Source: Thiofilum flexile DSM 14609
GTDB taxonomy: Bacteria; Pseudomonadota; Gammaproteobacteria; Thiotrichales; Thiotrichaceae
DNA: 54,625 bases
Reading direction: 5' to 3'
Assembly (NCBI RefSeq): GCF_000380185.1
Contig: NZ_KB904780.1
Location: 162,995-217,619, forward strand
Part shown: positions 1 to 8,324 of the stretch, piece after piece
Layout of the letters: every line of letters starts with the position of its first letter
How positions within the stretch are numbered: the first letter of the stretch is position 1
Notes under the pieces: generated by a model
Told to the model about the DNA's origin: nothing
Databases searched by the model: none
Seen by the model: only the letters and a program-made list of their open reading frames with translations
Program-made: the position numbers and the translations under genes

Positions 1-90
1 ACTCCCGGAACTGGAACAACTCCCGGAACTGGAACAACTCCCGGAACTGGAACAACTCCCGGAACTGGAACAACTCCCGGAACTGGAACA
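1..90 (+). repeat. Five perfect 18-bp tandem repeats encoding TPGTGT
   Basis: The unit ACTCCCGGAACTGGAACA is repeated at positions 1, 19, 37, 55 and 73 without a single mismatch and then decays at 91. It stays in frame with the gene that runs through it, giving a Thr-Pro-Gly-Thr-Gly-Thr linker. The array probably continues to the left of the window. Perfect identity, including synonymous positions, implies recent expansion or homogenisation, so copy number is likely variable between strains. Confidence 0.95.
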
Positions 91-1125
91 ACTCCTCCGC
101 CTACTACTGCAACGGCTACTCTTACCGCTTCAGAGCGTAGTATCCTCAGTAGCTTGTTTGCCACTGATAACAATGGCACGGTAGCTAGAGGCTCAACTAT
201 TACGGCATTAGAAGGTGGTACAGCAGATAACCGTCTAAGCGTCGGTGATACCGTCGTAGTAAGGGATGCTGCAGGCAATCAATTACGCAGTAAAGTACTC
301 ACTGCCCAAGATATGAGTGAAATTCGCTTCCGTGAAAATATGGCAGCGACCACTGGCTCTATTGGAGTAGGTTGGAAGTTCACCAATAATATTGTACAGC
401 TTAATGGAAGTGCATTAGCACGCCCTGAAACCCGTACTTATACTGATCCTATTAATGGTTCTACTGGTACGGAACAAGTTTTAGAGCGCAATCAATTCTG
501 GGAAGTGGTACAACGCGGTGGCAATCGTTACATGGTTATGCGTAGTACCGATAATAATGGTAATGCGATTAGACCCTCTGACGCGCTCAATCATGTATTT
601 AATAGTCGTGATTCCTATCTCTTTGATTGCGCGACACCGATGACGCTTATCAATCTCAAGGCAACCTTAGATACCGTAGGAGCAGATGCCTTTAATCGCA
701 ATACTCAAGGTAAGTTGACTGTTGCATCATGGTACGACCCCTTCGATAACTCTAATTTTGATGGTGGTTATATTTCACGAGTACGCACAGCCAATGCGGG
801 TGAAATTGTTGTGAATGGTCATGCTAACCTAGCGGGTGAAACGGCGCGTTTCGATACCAACCAAGGTGACCGTCTCGTGGTAGGCAATACTTATTACTTT
901 GATAAACCTGGTGATAATTCTTCAGCGGTACAAGGCTGGAATGCGGTCTACCTAGGCCAAGCCACTGATGGTAGCCATCGCTTCTGGTCGGCTAGTATCG
1001 GTGAGGTATCGGTTAGCTTTAGAGCGGATGGTTCTTGGGTTCCAACAGGTGGTACCTATGGCAGTTACTACTTAGGTGCCGCCATTGCCAATCCTAACCT
1101 ACCTCGTTTACAAACTTGGGGATGA
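1..1125 (+). CDS. Transglutaminase (Tgl-like) domain protein with TPGTGT linker, 5' end outside the window; candidate T3SS substrate
   Basis: The reading frame is open from base 1, so the gene begins to the left; internal TTG or GTG codons are not its start. After the repeat linker comes a domain of about 320 residues that I match by eye to Bacillus subtilis spore transglutaminase Tgl (protein-glutamine gamma-glutamyltransferase). Shared blocks are an aromatic-W-V segment, RPSDAL, LFDCATPM (Tgl AFECATAI; the Cys codon is 628-630, equivalent to Tgl Cys116), DTVGADAFN (Tgl DTIGEDKFN) and QGWNAVYLG (Tgl RGENVILLG). The two Tgl catalytic acids are changed: Glu115 is Asp here, and Glu187 is Trp (codon 937-939). 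The family forms Gln-Lys isopeptide bonds. The gene lies directly upstream of sctQ in the same orientation but is separated from it by a terminator. A secreted effector or a surface cross-linker are both possible; the T3SS link is inference from position. Confidence 0.6.
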   Translation, partial: TPGTGTTPGTGTTPGTGTTPGTGTTPGTGTTPPPTTATATLTASERSILSSLFATDNNGTVARGSTITALEGGTADNRLSVGDTVVVRDAAGNQLRSKVLTAQDMSEIRFRENMAATTGSIGVGWKFTNNIVQLNGSALARPETRTYTDPINGSTGTEQVLERNQFWEVVQRGGNRYMVMRSTDNNGNAIRPSDALNHVFNSRDSYLFDCATPMTLINLKATLDTVGADAFNRNTQGKLTVASWYDPFDNSNFDGGYISRVRTANAGEIVVNGHANLAGETARFDTNQGDRLVVGNTYYFDKPGDNSSAVQGWNAVYLGQATDGSHRFWSASIGEVSVSFRADGSWVPTGGTYGSYYLGAAIANPNLPRLQTWG

Positions 1126-1194
1126 ACTAACTTCAGTTAAGGTTAGTGTCACTCACCTATTGTACGCTAGTCGCCTAGCATTGCTTAAAAGCTT

Positions 1195-1233
1195 GCCCCA
1201 CGATAAGATTACCTTATCGTGGGGCGGGCTTTT
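1195..1233 (+). terminator. Rho-independent terminator after the transglutaminase-like gene
   Basis: A perfect 13-bp stem (1195-1207 with 1213-1225, loop ATTAC) is followed by GGGCTTTT. It separates the upstream gene from sctQ, so the sct operon must have its own promoter within 1234-1341. Confidence 0.85.
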
Positions 1234-1341
1234 AGGGCAATAGCCATAACTATTTTAATAACAAACTTCATCCCGTGCGTGGTGTACAGTTAATACTGGC
1301 TCATACTCGCTAAAGGATAAGCAGGCGGCAATACTAGAACC

Positions 1342-2400
1342 ATGAGCAGCAGTCATAGCATCTCTTTTAAGCCACTTCAGCTAGAACGACAGTCAGAATT
1401 GGCGGTTCGTATGAATAACTTACTGCTCAATAAATCGCGCGTCTTTTCTTTTTCTCTCAATGAAACTAAAAGTTTTAGATTACGTTTAATACCGGGTAAT
1501 TTACATCAACGTGATTTATCCCCTATTAGCCTCACGGTAGGCTTAGGTGATTCTGTAGCAGGTCTATGGCTCACCAATTGGCCTTTAGTAGATAATATAC
1601 GTAGCTTTATTCCTGAAGGAATGCTAGATAGATTACCTGAAAACTTAGCCATTGCTTTATTAGAAAATGCTCTAGAGCCTTTATTAATGATGGCTGAGCA
1701 TGGTCTAGGGACTAAATTAAAAATAGAAGGCTTATCTGCGGATAAAAATAACCAGCTTTATACACTCCCTCTAGGTTTTGAACTAACTGAAATTAATGTA
1801 ATCGATGGGCAAGCAGATAATAGCCTACAAGTTATCGGAACCTTATTAGTTGAAGAGCGTACTTATCCACTCCTACAAGAGCGTTTACGTTACTGGCCCT
1901 CTGACCTTAATCCAGAATGGGATCAACTACAAATACCGCTACGTATTGAACTAAGCCGCCAACAACTAACTTTACTCGAACTTAATAATTTAGAGCTTAC
2001 AGACGTAATACTACTGAATGACAGTGATTTTTTACAACAACAAGTTCGCTTTGTTCTATACTCTAATACCTACTGTTCTGCCCTATTTAATTCTAATAAC
2101 AAGTCACTTACGATTAACTCAGATTGGAACACCATGTCGGATCAAGAACAAAAACATACGATTGATCAACTCAATCAAGTTCCTATTCAATTGACTTTTG
2201 ATATAGGTCAACACACTTTATCATTTAATGAAATCAAACAACTTAGACCAGGCTATGTCATCGAATTATCTACACCTCTATCTGAAATAGTACAAATTCG
2301 CTCACAAAATAAACTATTAGGAACAGGTGAGTTAGTCGATGTTAATGGGCGCTTAGGTGTTAGATTACTGACTCTTTTTGGTAACAAAAAAACGGGCTAA
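1342..2400 (+). CDS. sctQ: T3SS cytoplasmic ring (C-ring/sorting platform) protein SctQ
   Basis: SctQ forms the cytoplasmic pods that bind SctK and SctL and recruit export substrates. The 352-residue length suits the family. The last roughly 80 residues form a FliN-type SpoA domain, ending in the hydrophobic pattern LLGTGELVDVNGRLGVRLL that is typical of SctQ/FliN. The N-terminal part is divergent, as usual in the family. It is the first gene of a tight run into sctR (3-bp gap). An in-frame internal ATG at 2134 could give a separate SpoA-only product (reported as a finding). Identification rests on the SpoA domain plus context and is firm. Confidence 0.9.
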   Translation: MSSSHSISFKPLQLERQSELAVRMNNLLLNKSRVFSFSLNETKSFRLRLIPGNLHQRDLSPISLTVGLGDSVAGLWLTNWPLVDNIRSFIPEGMLDRLPENLAIALLENALEPLLMMAEHGLGTKLKIEGLSADKNNQLYTLPLGFELTEINVIDGQADNSLQVIGTLLVEERTYPLLQERLRYWPSDLNPEWDQLQIPLRIELSRQQLTLLELNNLELTDVILLNDSDFLQQQVRFVLYSNTYCSALFNSNNKSLTINSDWNTMSDQEQKHTIDQLNQVPIQLTFDIGQHTLSFNEIKQLRPGYVIELSTPLSEIVQIRSQNKLLGTGELVDVNGRLGVRLLTLFGNKKTG

Positions 2401-2403
2401 TTC

Positions 2404-3060
2404 ATGGAAAGCTTTCCAAATCCAGTGTTACTAATGGGGATGCTGACCCTATTAGGACTAGCACCCTTTATTGCCATTTTAACCAGTTCCTTCATTAAGC
2501 TTATTGTTGTTATTCATATTGCACGCAGTGCTATTGGCTTACAACAAGAGCCACCTAATATGGCGGTTAGTGGTATTGCAATTATTTTATCTATTTATAT
2601 TATGGCTCCCGTCGCCATGGAAACTTATCAGGTCTTTAATAGCTACAACATAGAAGTTACTGATATTAAAAATCCCAATTTCGGCTCTGCTTTTAGTGAT
2701 AGCTCTAGGCCGCTACAAGATTTTTTAAGTAAGCATTCTAAAGAGTCTGAGCGTAAATTTTTTGTTGATACCGCACAAAAAATCTGGCCTGCACAATACG
2801 CTCAAGAAGTAGATCAAAGACATTTGTTAGTATTAATTCCTTCGTTTATGGTCAGTGAGCTAACGGAAGCGTTTCAGATTGGATTTTTAATTTTTCTACC
2901 TTTTATTGTAATCGACCTAATCATTTCAAATATTTTACTTTCTATGGGTATGATGATGGTATCCCCTACCGTAGTATCTTTACCCTTTAAGGTATTACTA
3001 TTTGTTTTAGTTGATGGTTGGTCACGCTTAATTCATGGTTTACTACTGAGTTATCAATAA
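2404..3060 (+). CDS. sctR: T3SS export gate protein SctR (FliP/YscR family)
   Basis: This core membrane component of the export gate assembles with SctS and SctT into the helical entry pore of the secretion channel. It has 218 residues with four hydrophobic segments. The N-terminal block with TSSFIKLIVV and ARSAIGLQQEPPN is the FliP/SctR signature, and the C-terminal MGMMMVSPTVVSLPFK block is also typical. Its start follows the sctQ stop by three bases and its stop lies one base before sctS, indicating translational coupling. Confidence 0.95.
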   Translation: MESFPNPVLLMGMLTLLGLAPFIAILTSSFIKLIVVIHIARSAIGLQQEPPNMAVSGIAIILSIYIMAPVAMETYQVFNSYNIEVTDIKNPNFGSAFSDSSRPLQDFLSKHSKESERKFFVDTAQKIWPAQYAQEVDQRHLLVLIPSFMVSELTEAFQIGFLIFLPFIVIDLIISNILLSMGMMMVSPTVVSLPFKVLLFVLVDGWSRLIHGLLLSYQ

Positions 3061-3061
3061 T

Positions 3062-3331
3062 ATGAACGATGAGCAACTGATTCACTACACAGCACAAGCC
3101 ATGCAATTAGTTTTGTATTTATCGATGCCAACCATTATTGCAGCCACCTTAGTCGGATTATTGATTGGTTTATTCCAAGCTTTAACCTCCATTCAGGAGC
3201 AAACCTTACCGCATGGTTTTAAATTATTAGCGACTATTGTCACTTTAGCTGCCACTGCTCGCTGGATGGGGCCAGAGCTTTATATGTATACGGTGGGTTT
3301 ATTTGATCAGATTGTGCGAGTAGGACGCTGA
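3062..3331 (+). CDS. sctS: T3SS export gate protein SctS (FliQ family)
   Basis: SctS is an 89-residue, two-helix membrane protein (hydrophobic segments at about residues 15-38 and 50-75) of the SctR-SctS-SctT entry pore. The motif SIQEQTLPHGFKLLA between the helices is the family signature. The stop overlaps the sctT start as TGATG, so the two are translationally coupled. Confidence 0.95.
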   Translation: MNDEQLIHYTAQAMQLVLYLSMPTIIAATLVGLLIGLFQALTSIQEQTLPHGFKLLATIVTLAATARWMGPELYMYTVGLFDQIVRVGR

Positions 3332-4116
3332 TGGAACTCCTTGATCTAATTAGGCCTTGGTTATTAGCACTGGCTTTCACCTTGCCTCGCCTATTAGTAA
3401 TGTTTGCTATCATGCCTCTTTTCGTAGAGTCGATCATTCCTGCTACCATTCGTAGTGGTATTATTATTGCCTTTGCCGCTTTTTTATTACCACTAACGCA
3501 TGATCAAGTATTGCTTATTAATAATAACTCCGTACTCATGGCTGCTATTCTTATTAAAGAAGGTGTATTGGGGTTATTTATGGGGTTTATCTTTAGTATT
3601 CCTTTTTGGGCAGTACGTGCAACAGGGTTTCTGATTGATACTCAGCGTGGCACCATGTCTGCCTTATTCTTCTCTCCTTTAAGCTCTAACATGGTATCTC
3701 CTACGGGGATTTTACTCTCTCAGCTTACTATTACCTTATTATTTGTCAGTGGTAGTTTTTTACTATTAATACAGGCTATTTATGTAAGCTATCAGACATG
3801 GCCTATTAATCATTTTATTCCCCCCTTAAATATAGATACCATTAGATACTTCTTATCACAATTAGATAAGCTCATGTATACCACTCTACTATTAGCGGGT
3901 CCATTTTTAGGTCTCATGGTTATTATCGACTTAGGAGCGGGGTTAATTGGACGTTATTTGCCACAATTAAATCTTTTTCAAATGACCATGCCATTAAAAA
4001 GTGGTTTAGCTTTTTTCTTCTTAATGTACTACGTTATCATTATAGCCAATTATCTACGCGATAACTTTATCACCTTAGCCGCACAATTACAGATCTTAGA
4101 AGGGATTCTAAAATGA
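3331..4116 (+). CDS. sctT: T3SS export gate protein SctT (FliR family)
   Basis: SctT closes the SctR5-SctS4-SctT1 entry pore. It has 261 residues and about six hydrophobic helices; the segments FWAVRATGFLIDTQRG and GLIGRYLPQLNLFQMTMPLKSG match the conserved FliR/SctT motifs. The start overlaps the sctS stop (TGATG) and its own stop overlaps the sctU start (ATGA), so the reading frames sctS-sctT-sctU form a coupled chain. Confidence 0.95.
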   Translation: MELLDLIRPWLLALAFTLPRLLVMFAIMPLFVESIIPATIRSGIIIAFAAFLLPLTHDQVLLINNNSVLMAAILIKEGVLGLFMGFIFSIPFWAVRATGFLIDTQRGTMSALFFSPLSSNMVSPTGILLSQLTITLLFVSGSFLLLIQAIYVSYQTWPINHFIPPLNIDTIRYFLSQLDKLMYTTLLLAGPFLGLMVIIDLGAGLIGRYLPQLNLFQMTMPLKSGLAFFFLMYYVIIIANYLRDNFITLAAQLQILEGILK

Positions 4117-5165
4117 GCGATAGCAGTAGTGGTGAAAAAACCGAAGACGCCACCCCTAAGAAGCTGCGTGATGCCCGTAAAAGAGGACAGGTAGCACGCA
4201 GCAAAGACATACCATCCGCCGTTATCTTATTAGCGGTTATTTTATATTTCACCTTAAGTTGGAATTTAATTTTACAAAATACCAAAGAATTATTTAATAT
4301 TATTATGCTATTGCCCGGTTATGATTTCAACCAAGCACTGGGTATTAGTTTAAAAGCTATTACTGACAAAATACTTATTGACATTATTCTGCCTTTTTCA
4401 TTAATTATTACCCTTGCGGCTATTATTGGCAATATCGCCCAGTTTGGTTTTATTCTCTCTTTTGAAAGTATGAAGCCTAATTTTTCCAAGATCAATCCTG
4501 CTGAAGGGATGAAGCGTATTTTCTCTGTGAAGCAGTTAGTAGAAACCCTGCTTTCACTAATTAAAACGATTGTTATTAGCATTATTATGCTTTATGTATT
4601 GTATATCGGTATAAAGTTATTATTAAATGATGTACAACAATGCAATGTTTTATGTCAGCAATTGATTAATGAAGATTTAGTTAGCAAATTATTTCTTTAT
4701 ATTATTCCTGCTATTTTAGTCATGGCAGCAATTGATTTTATCTTTCAACGTCAACAATTTAGTAAAGAACAGCGTATGACTAAAGATGAAATAAAACGGG
4801 AATTTAAAGAAATGTTTGGTGATCCTCATGTGGTGGGTGAGCGCCGTAATATGCGTCGTGAATTGGCAGAGCAAGATATACAAAAGAAAATTAAAACAGC
4901 CCGTCTCATCATTGTTGATATAGGGGTATCTATCGCTTTACAATATGAACAAGGTGTTACACCACTACCACTTATCGCCGCTATTGGTCGTGGTCCTATG
5001 GCGAGGCGTATGCTAGAAATTGCTCAAGTTGAGAATGTGCCCATGGTACAAAATCCGCGACTCGCTCAATTACTATTAGAGGAAGGTAAAGTCGATCAAT
5101 ATATTCCTAGCTCTAGTATTGACGGTGTAGCTCAGGCAATGAGACAAACTCCAAAAAATAGTTAA
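4113..5165 (+). CDS. sctU: T3SS export switch protein SctU, without the NPTH autocleavage motif
   Basis: SctU normally switches the apparatus from early to late substrates after self-cleavage between Asn and Pro of an NPTH loop. This 350-residue protein begins with the family hallmark GEKTEDATPKKLRDARKRGQ, has four hydrophobic segments and then the cytoplasmic domain. Aligning from the conserved TPLPL block backwards to YscU, the NPTH position holds V-D-I-G (residues 268-271, bases 4914-4925). Flanking conserved residues (RLII before, VSIAL and TPLPLIAA after) stay in register, so a frameshift does not explain the change. The protein is otherwise full length, ending in a typical VDQYIP block. 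Switching, if any, must be cleavage-independent. Confidence 0.93.
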   Translation: MSDSSSGEKTEDATPKKLRDARKRGQVARSKDIPSAVILLAVILYFTLSWNLILQNTKELFNIIMLLPGYDFNQALGISLKAITDKILIDIILPFSLIITLAAIIGNIAQFGFILSFESMKPNFSKINPAEGMKRIFSVKQLVETLLSLIKTIVISIIMLYVLYIGIKLLLNDVQQCNVLCQQLINEDLVSKLFLYIIPAILVMAAIDFIFQRQQFSKEQRMTKDEIKREFKEMFGDPHVVGERRNMRRELAEQDIQKKIKTARLIIVDIGVSIALQYEQGVTPLPLIAAIGRGPMARRMLEIAQVENVPMVQNPRLAQLLLEEGKVDQYIPSSSIDGVAQAMRQTPKNS

Positions 5166-5256
5166 TATCTCTATTTAAGTATTGGTTCGTTATCTTTATA
5201 TAATAATTTTACTAACTACCGAATACTTTTTACTTAAGGCCAGCACTACTATTAGC

Positions 5257-5841
5257 ATGATTAATACAATGACTGAAAATCAAACCAAATTATCTAAAGA
5301 CCAAGGACTCGTACCGGTGTCCGAATCGTCTCCGGGTAGTCAAACACAAGCTAGCTCACCGTTCAGTGGGTTTAGGCAGGCCATGCAAGAGGGAGAATTG
5401 AAAGTATGGGTACAACGTGCCATGTTTCGACTCTCTCAATGGGTCAGGCAGCCTAATGGCATGATTGCCCATTATAAAAATAGCTTATATGGATCGTGGG
5501 AAAAATGGCTAGGCTTAGCAGCGGGTATTACCGGCTTGCTGATGCTCTTGAGTCCATCCGCCTTTTGGCAGTGGCAGCTTCCAGTGCTCCTAGTCATCAT
5601 TGTGATAGCCCCCTTATTTTTTGATTTATCTCGATCTTTTAAAGAATTTTTTAGTGCTTATCCGGGACAACATTTAATAGGTGAAATTATTACTTTAGAC
5701 CAGCCGATTATTAATGGTCACGGTACTATTTTCATCCAACGCGAGGACTGGACGGTTTCAGGTCCTGATTGTACTGCGGGGACACGGGTTAAAATTATTG
5801 GGATTGATGATAGAAAGTTATATGTAGCATCGGTCGATTAA
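5257..5841 (+). CDS. NfeD-like membrane protein between sctU and sctV
   Basis: The predicted 194-residue protein has a polar Ser/Gln-rich N-terminus, two adjacent membrane segments (about residues 84-100 and 107-123) and a C-terminal domain of about 55 residues. The pattern LIGEIITLDQPIINGHGTIF, then REDWTVSG, then TRVKIIGIDDRKLYV, matches the OB-fold of NfeD proteins. NfeD partners are usually stomatins and act in membrane quality control. I start at ATG 5257; the frame is open further upstream to a TTG at 5182, which would add a hydrophobic N-terminus but has no ribosome site, and ATG 5269 is also possible. It sits inside the sct run, so a role in the secretion system is inferred, not known. 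Confidence 0.65.
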   Translation: MINTMTENQTKLSKDQGLVPVSESSPGSQTQASSPFSGFRQAMQEGELKVWVQRAMFRLSQWVRQPNGMIAHYKNSLYGSWEKWLGLAAGITGLLMLLSPSAFWQWQLPVLLVIIVIAPLFFDLSRSFKEFFSAYPGQHLIGEIITLDQPIINGHGTIFIQREDWTVSGPDCTAGTRVKIIGIDDRKLYVASVD

Positions 5842-5885
5842 CCGTGTTTAACACCGCGTTCGGATCAAAATAAAAAGGACAAAAC

Positions 5886-6206
5886 ATGCAAATCCCTGAA
5901 GGTAGTATAAAAATCCAAACCCATGAAGGTGAGGCGATTATTCAATTATCGGGGGCTTTGAATGTGACGCTCTCCGAGCACCTACGCACGATCATCAACA
6001 AAATAACACCGCCTGTCACCATCAACTTTGAGCAAACGCCCTATATGACCGCAGAGGGTCTACAGGTATTACTAGAGTTTTATAAAACGCATCACGCTCC
6101 CCCTACCCTAGTAGGTGCTAATGCGCTAATCCAACGGCTCATTAAAATGACGGGTATGGAGCGTTATGTACGCCTCGATCATAAGAACGACCATTCTGAA
6201 TTATAG
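5886..6206 (+). CDS. STAS-domain protein (anti-sigma antagonist type) inside the sct operon
   Basis: This 106-residue single-domain protein has the STAS alpha/beta pattern: an N-terminal strand pair (EAIIQLSGALNVTLSEHL), the VTINFEQTPYMTAEGLQVLL block and a terminal helix. In SpoIIAA-type proteins the block carries a phosphorylatable Ser at D-S-x-G; here the equivalent is M-T-A-E-G, so a Thr is available. A good ribosome site (AAAAAGGAC) precedes ATG 5886, and sctV starts nine bases after its stop. No partner kinase or phosphatase is in the window. It may act as a structural or switch partner of the secretion machine, or as a regulator. Confidence 0.75.
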   Translation: MQIPEGSIKIQTHEGEAIIQLSGALNVTLSEHLRTIINKITPPVTINFEQTPYMTAEGLQVLLEFYKTHHAPPTLVGANALIQRLIKMTGMERYVRLDHKNDHSEL

Positions 6207-6214
6207 GTAACAGT

Positions 6215-8320
6215 ATGAGTGCCGCATCATCTGGCTTATTACAAAAATTAACCGCTCGCAGTGATATTGCGCTTGCTATCTTACTAGTAGCGATCATCTT
6301 TATGATGATCATGCCTATGCCGACCCTCATAGTGGACGTTTTAATTGCCACCAATATGGGGCTGGCTATTCTGCTCTTAATGTTATCGGTTTATCTTCCC
6401 TCACCATTACATTTCTCCTCCTTTCCTTCCGTGCTGTTACTGACTACTTTATTTAGGCTATCGCTTAGTATTGCAACGACACGCTTGATTTTAACCGAAG
6501 CCGATGCCGGTAAAATTATCGAAACGTTTGGACAGTTTGTGGTCGGTGGCAATATGGTGGTGGGGATTGTTATCTTCTTGATTATCACTATTGTGCAATT
6601 CATTGTTATCACCAAAGGCTCTGAACGGATTGCTGAGGTAGGAGCACGCTTTTCTTTGGATGCTATGCCTGGTAAACAAATGAGTATTGACAGTGACTTA
6701 CGGGCGGGGGTGATTAGTTTAACCGAAGCCCGCTCACGCCGGTTACGCCTTGAAAAAGAAAGCCAGCTATTCGGTTCTATGGACGGTGCGATGAAATTCG
6801 TCAAAGGGGATGCGATTGCGGGTTTAATTATTATTCTAGTCAATATCCTCGGTGGTATTACCATCGGTGTGGTACAGCGCGGGATGGCAGCGGGAGATGC
6901 AGCGCAACTCTACTCAGTATTGACCATCGGTGACGGCCTGATTTCGCAAATTCCAGCCCTATTTATCTCGATCACTGCCGGTATTATTATTTCACGGGTA
7001 ACGGTGGATGATGACAGCAATTTAGGTACGGATATTAGTGGTCAACTCCTTGATCAGCCTAATGCTCTAATGGTAGCGGCGGTGATTGTCACCATGATGG
7101 GATTTATCCCCGGCTTTCCCACTATGGTGTTTTTAATCTTAGGTGCCATACTCGGTTTCACCGGCTTTATGTTGAATAAGGCTAAATCAAAACGCGAATT
7201 TGCGGTGGCTGAGGCCACAACCATTTTAGGTGGAGCAGAAAAGTTAACGGGTGGTGGAGCAGATGCTTACGATAGCACTAAGCTATTAGAAGAATTAAAA
7301 CCCCTAGATCCCGTATTGGTTGAAATCCCAGAAACCATGCGCTCGCAAATTCCTTTGCCCATGCTCAATGACGAATTTACTAAAGTACGGCGTCAATTTT
7401 ATACCGACTTAGGGGTGCCACTATCTGGGGTGGGGTTGCGCCTATCGGAACAGCTCAGTGGTAATCTCTATCGTATTTTGATCCGTGGTATTCCTGTGGC
7501 ACAAGGCGACTTCAGCGCCCCTCCTATGGCAGCATTACCCAAAGCCAGTACTGCAGGTGCTGGCTCAGATATGGCAGTGGTGAATACTGTCAATACGCCA
7601 GCGGATACGGGCGCAGGTAGCCAAGCGATTCGCACCGTGAGCAGCCATCTAAGCTTTGTGCTACGTCGCCATGCAGCAGAGTTCGTAGGGGTACAAGAGG
7701 TTCATACCCTCATGAGTCGCCTAGAAGAAGCCGGCTATGTCACTTTAGTACAAGAAGCACAACGTGCGGTTCCTAATACTAAGATGGTTGATGTATTCAA
7801 GCGCTTATTAAGTGAAAGTATTTCCATACGTGACTTACGCCAGATATTAGAAACCCTGATTGAATTCGCCGAAGAAAAAGATATGGGTATGCTTACTGAG
7901 CGGGTGCGGATTGGCTTAAAACGGCAAATAGCCTACTCCTTTACCCGTGGAACAGGGCAATTGCCTGTGTATATGATTGATCCTGAATCAGAACGCCTGT
8001 TACAAGGCAGTATTCGTCAAACTCAGGCAGGTATTTTCCTCGCACTCGCGCCCGATATCGCTCAAAACTTATTTAATACCGTGCGCTATTTAGAAGAGCA
8101 ATATAACCAACGAGCCTCTCCCGATTCGGTACGCCCTGTGGTATTAGCCGGGATGGATTTACGTCGGCATTTACGGACTCATTTGGCAACCCAATTCCCT
8201 GATTTACCGGTGTTGGCTATTCAGGAGTTACCGCCTACGATTTCAGTACAACCTGCTGGAGAGTTACGCCTTACCCAACCACCACCTAATAATATGATGC
8301 CACCACAACCACAGGGATAA
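6215..8320 (+). CDS. sctV: T3SS major export gate protein SctV (FlhA/FHIPEP family)
   Basis: SctV forms the nonameric ring that receives chaperone-substrate complexes and uses the proton-motive force. The 701 residues fit the family. The N-terminal half (to about residue 320) has about eight membrane helices and the FHIPEP block with [19 protein letters not shown]. The C-terminal cytoplasmic half contains the [23 protein letters not shown] block. The extreme C-terminus is Pro/Gln-rich. Its stop is four bases from sctN. The base composition is somewhat richer in G+C than sctQ-sctU. Confidence 0.95.
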   Translation: MSAASSGLLQKLTARSDIALAILLVAIIFMMIMPMPTLIVDVLIATNMGLAILLLMLSVYLPSPLHFSSFPSVLLLTTLFRLSLSIATTRLILTEADAGKIIETFGQFVVGGNMVVGIVIFLIITIVQFIVITKGSERIAEVGARFSLDAMPGKQMSIDSDLRAGVISLTEARSRRLRLEKESQLFGSMDGAMKFVKGDAIAGLIIILVNILGGITIGVVQRGMAAGDAAQLYSVLTIGDGLISQIPALFISITAGIIISRVTVDDDSNLGTDISGQLLDQPNALMVAAVIVTMMGFIPGFPTMVFLILGAILGFTGFMLNKAKSKREFAVAEATTILGGAEKLTGGGADAYDSTKLLEELKPLDPVLVEIPETMRSQIPLPMLNDEFTKVRRQFYTDLGVPLSGVGLRLSEQLSGNLYRILIRGIPVAQGDFSAPPMAALPKASTAGAGSDMAVVNTVNTPADTGAGSQAIRTVSSHLSFVLRRHAAEFVGVQEVHTLMSRLEEAGYVTLVQEAQRAVPNTKMVDVFKRLLSESISIRDLRQILETLIEFAEEKDMGMLTERVRIGLKRQIAYSFTRGTGQLPVYMIDPESERLLQGSIRQTQAGIFLALAPDIAQNLFNTVRYLEEQYNQRASPDSVRPVVLAGMDLRRHLRTHLATQFPDLPVLAIQELPPTISVQPAGELRLTQPPPNNMMPPQPQG

Positions 8321-8324
8321 GGTA

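Noticed and set aside
1-90. Short tandem repeats that could be taken for a CRISPR array
   Set aside because: The 18-bp units are directly adjacent with no spacers and are in frame with a protein. No cas gene is present anywhere in the window.
5182-5256. TTG start for the NfeD-like gene
   Set aside because: No ribosome site precedes it; the extra hydrophobic residues are not needed for the fold. It cannot be fully excluded.
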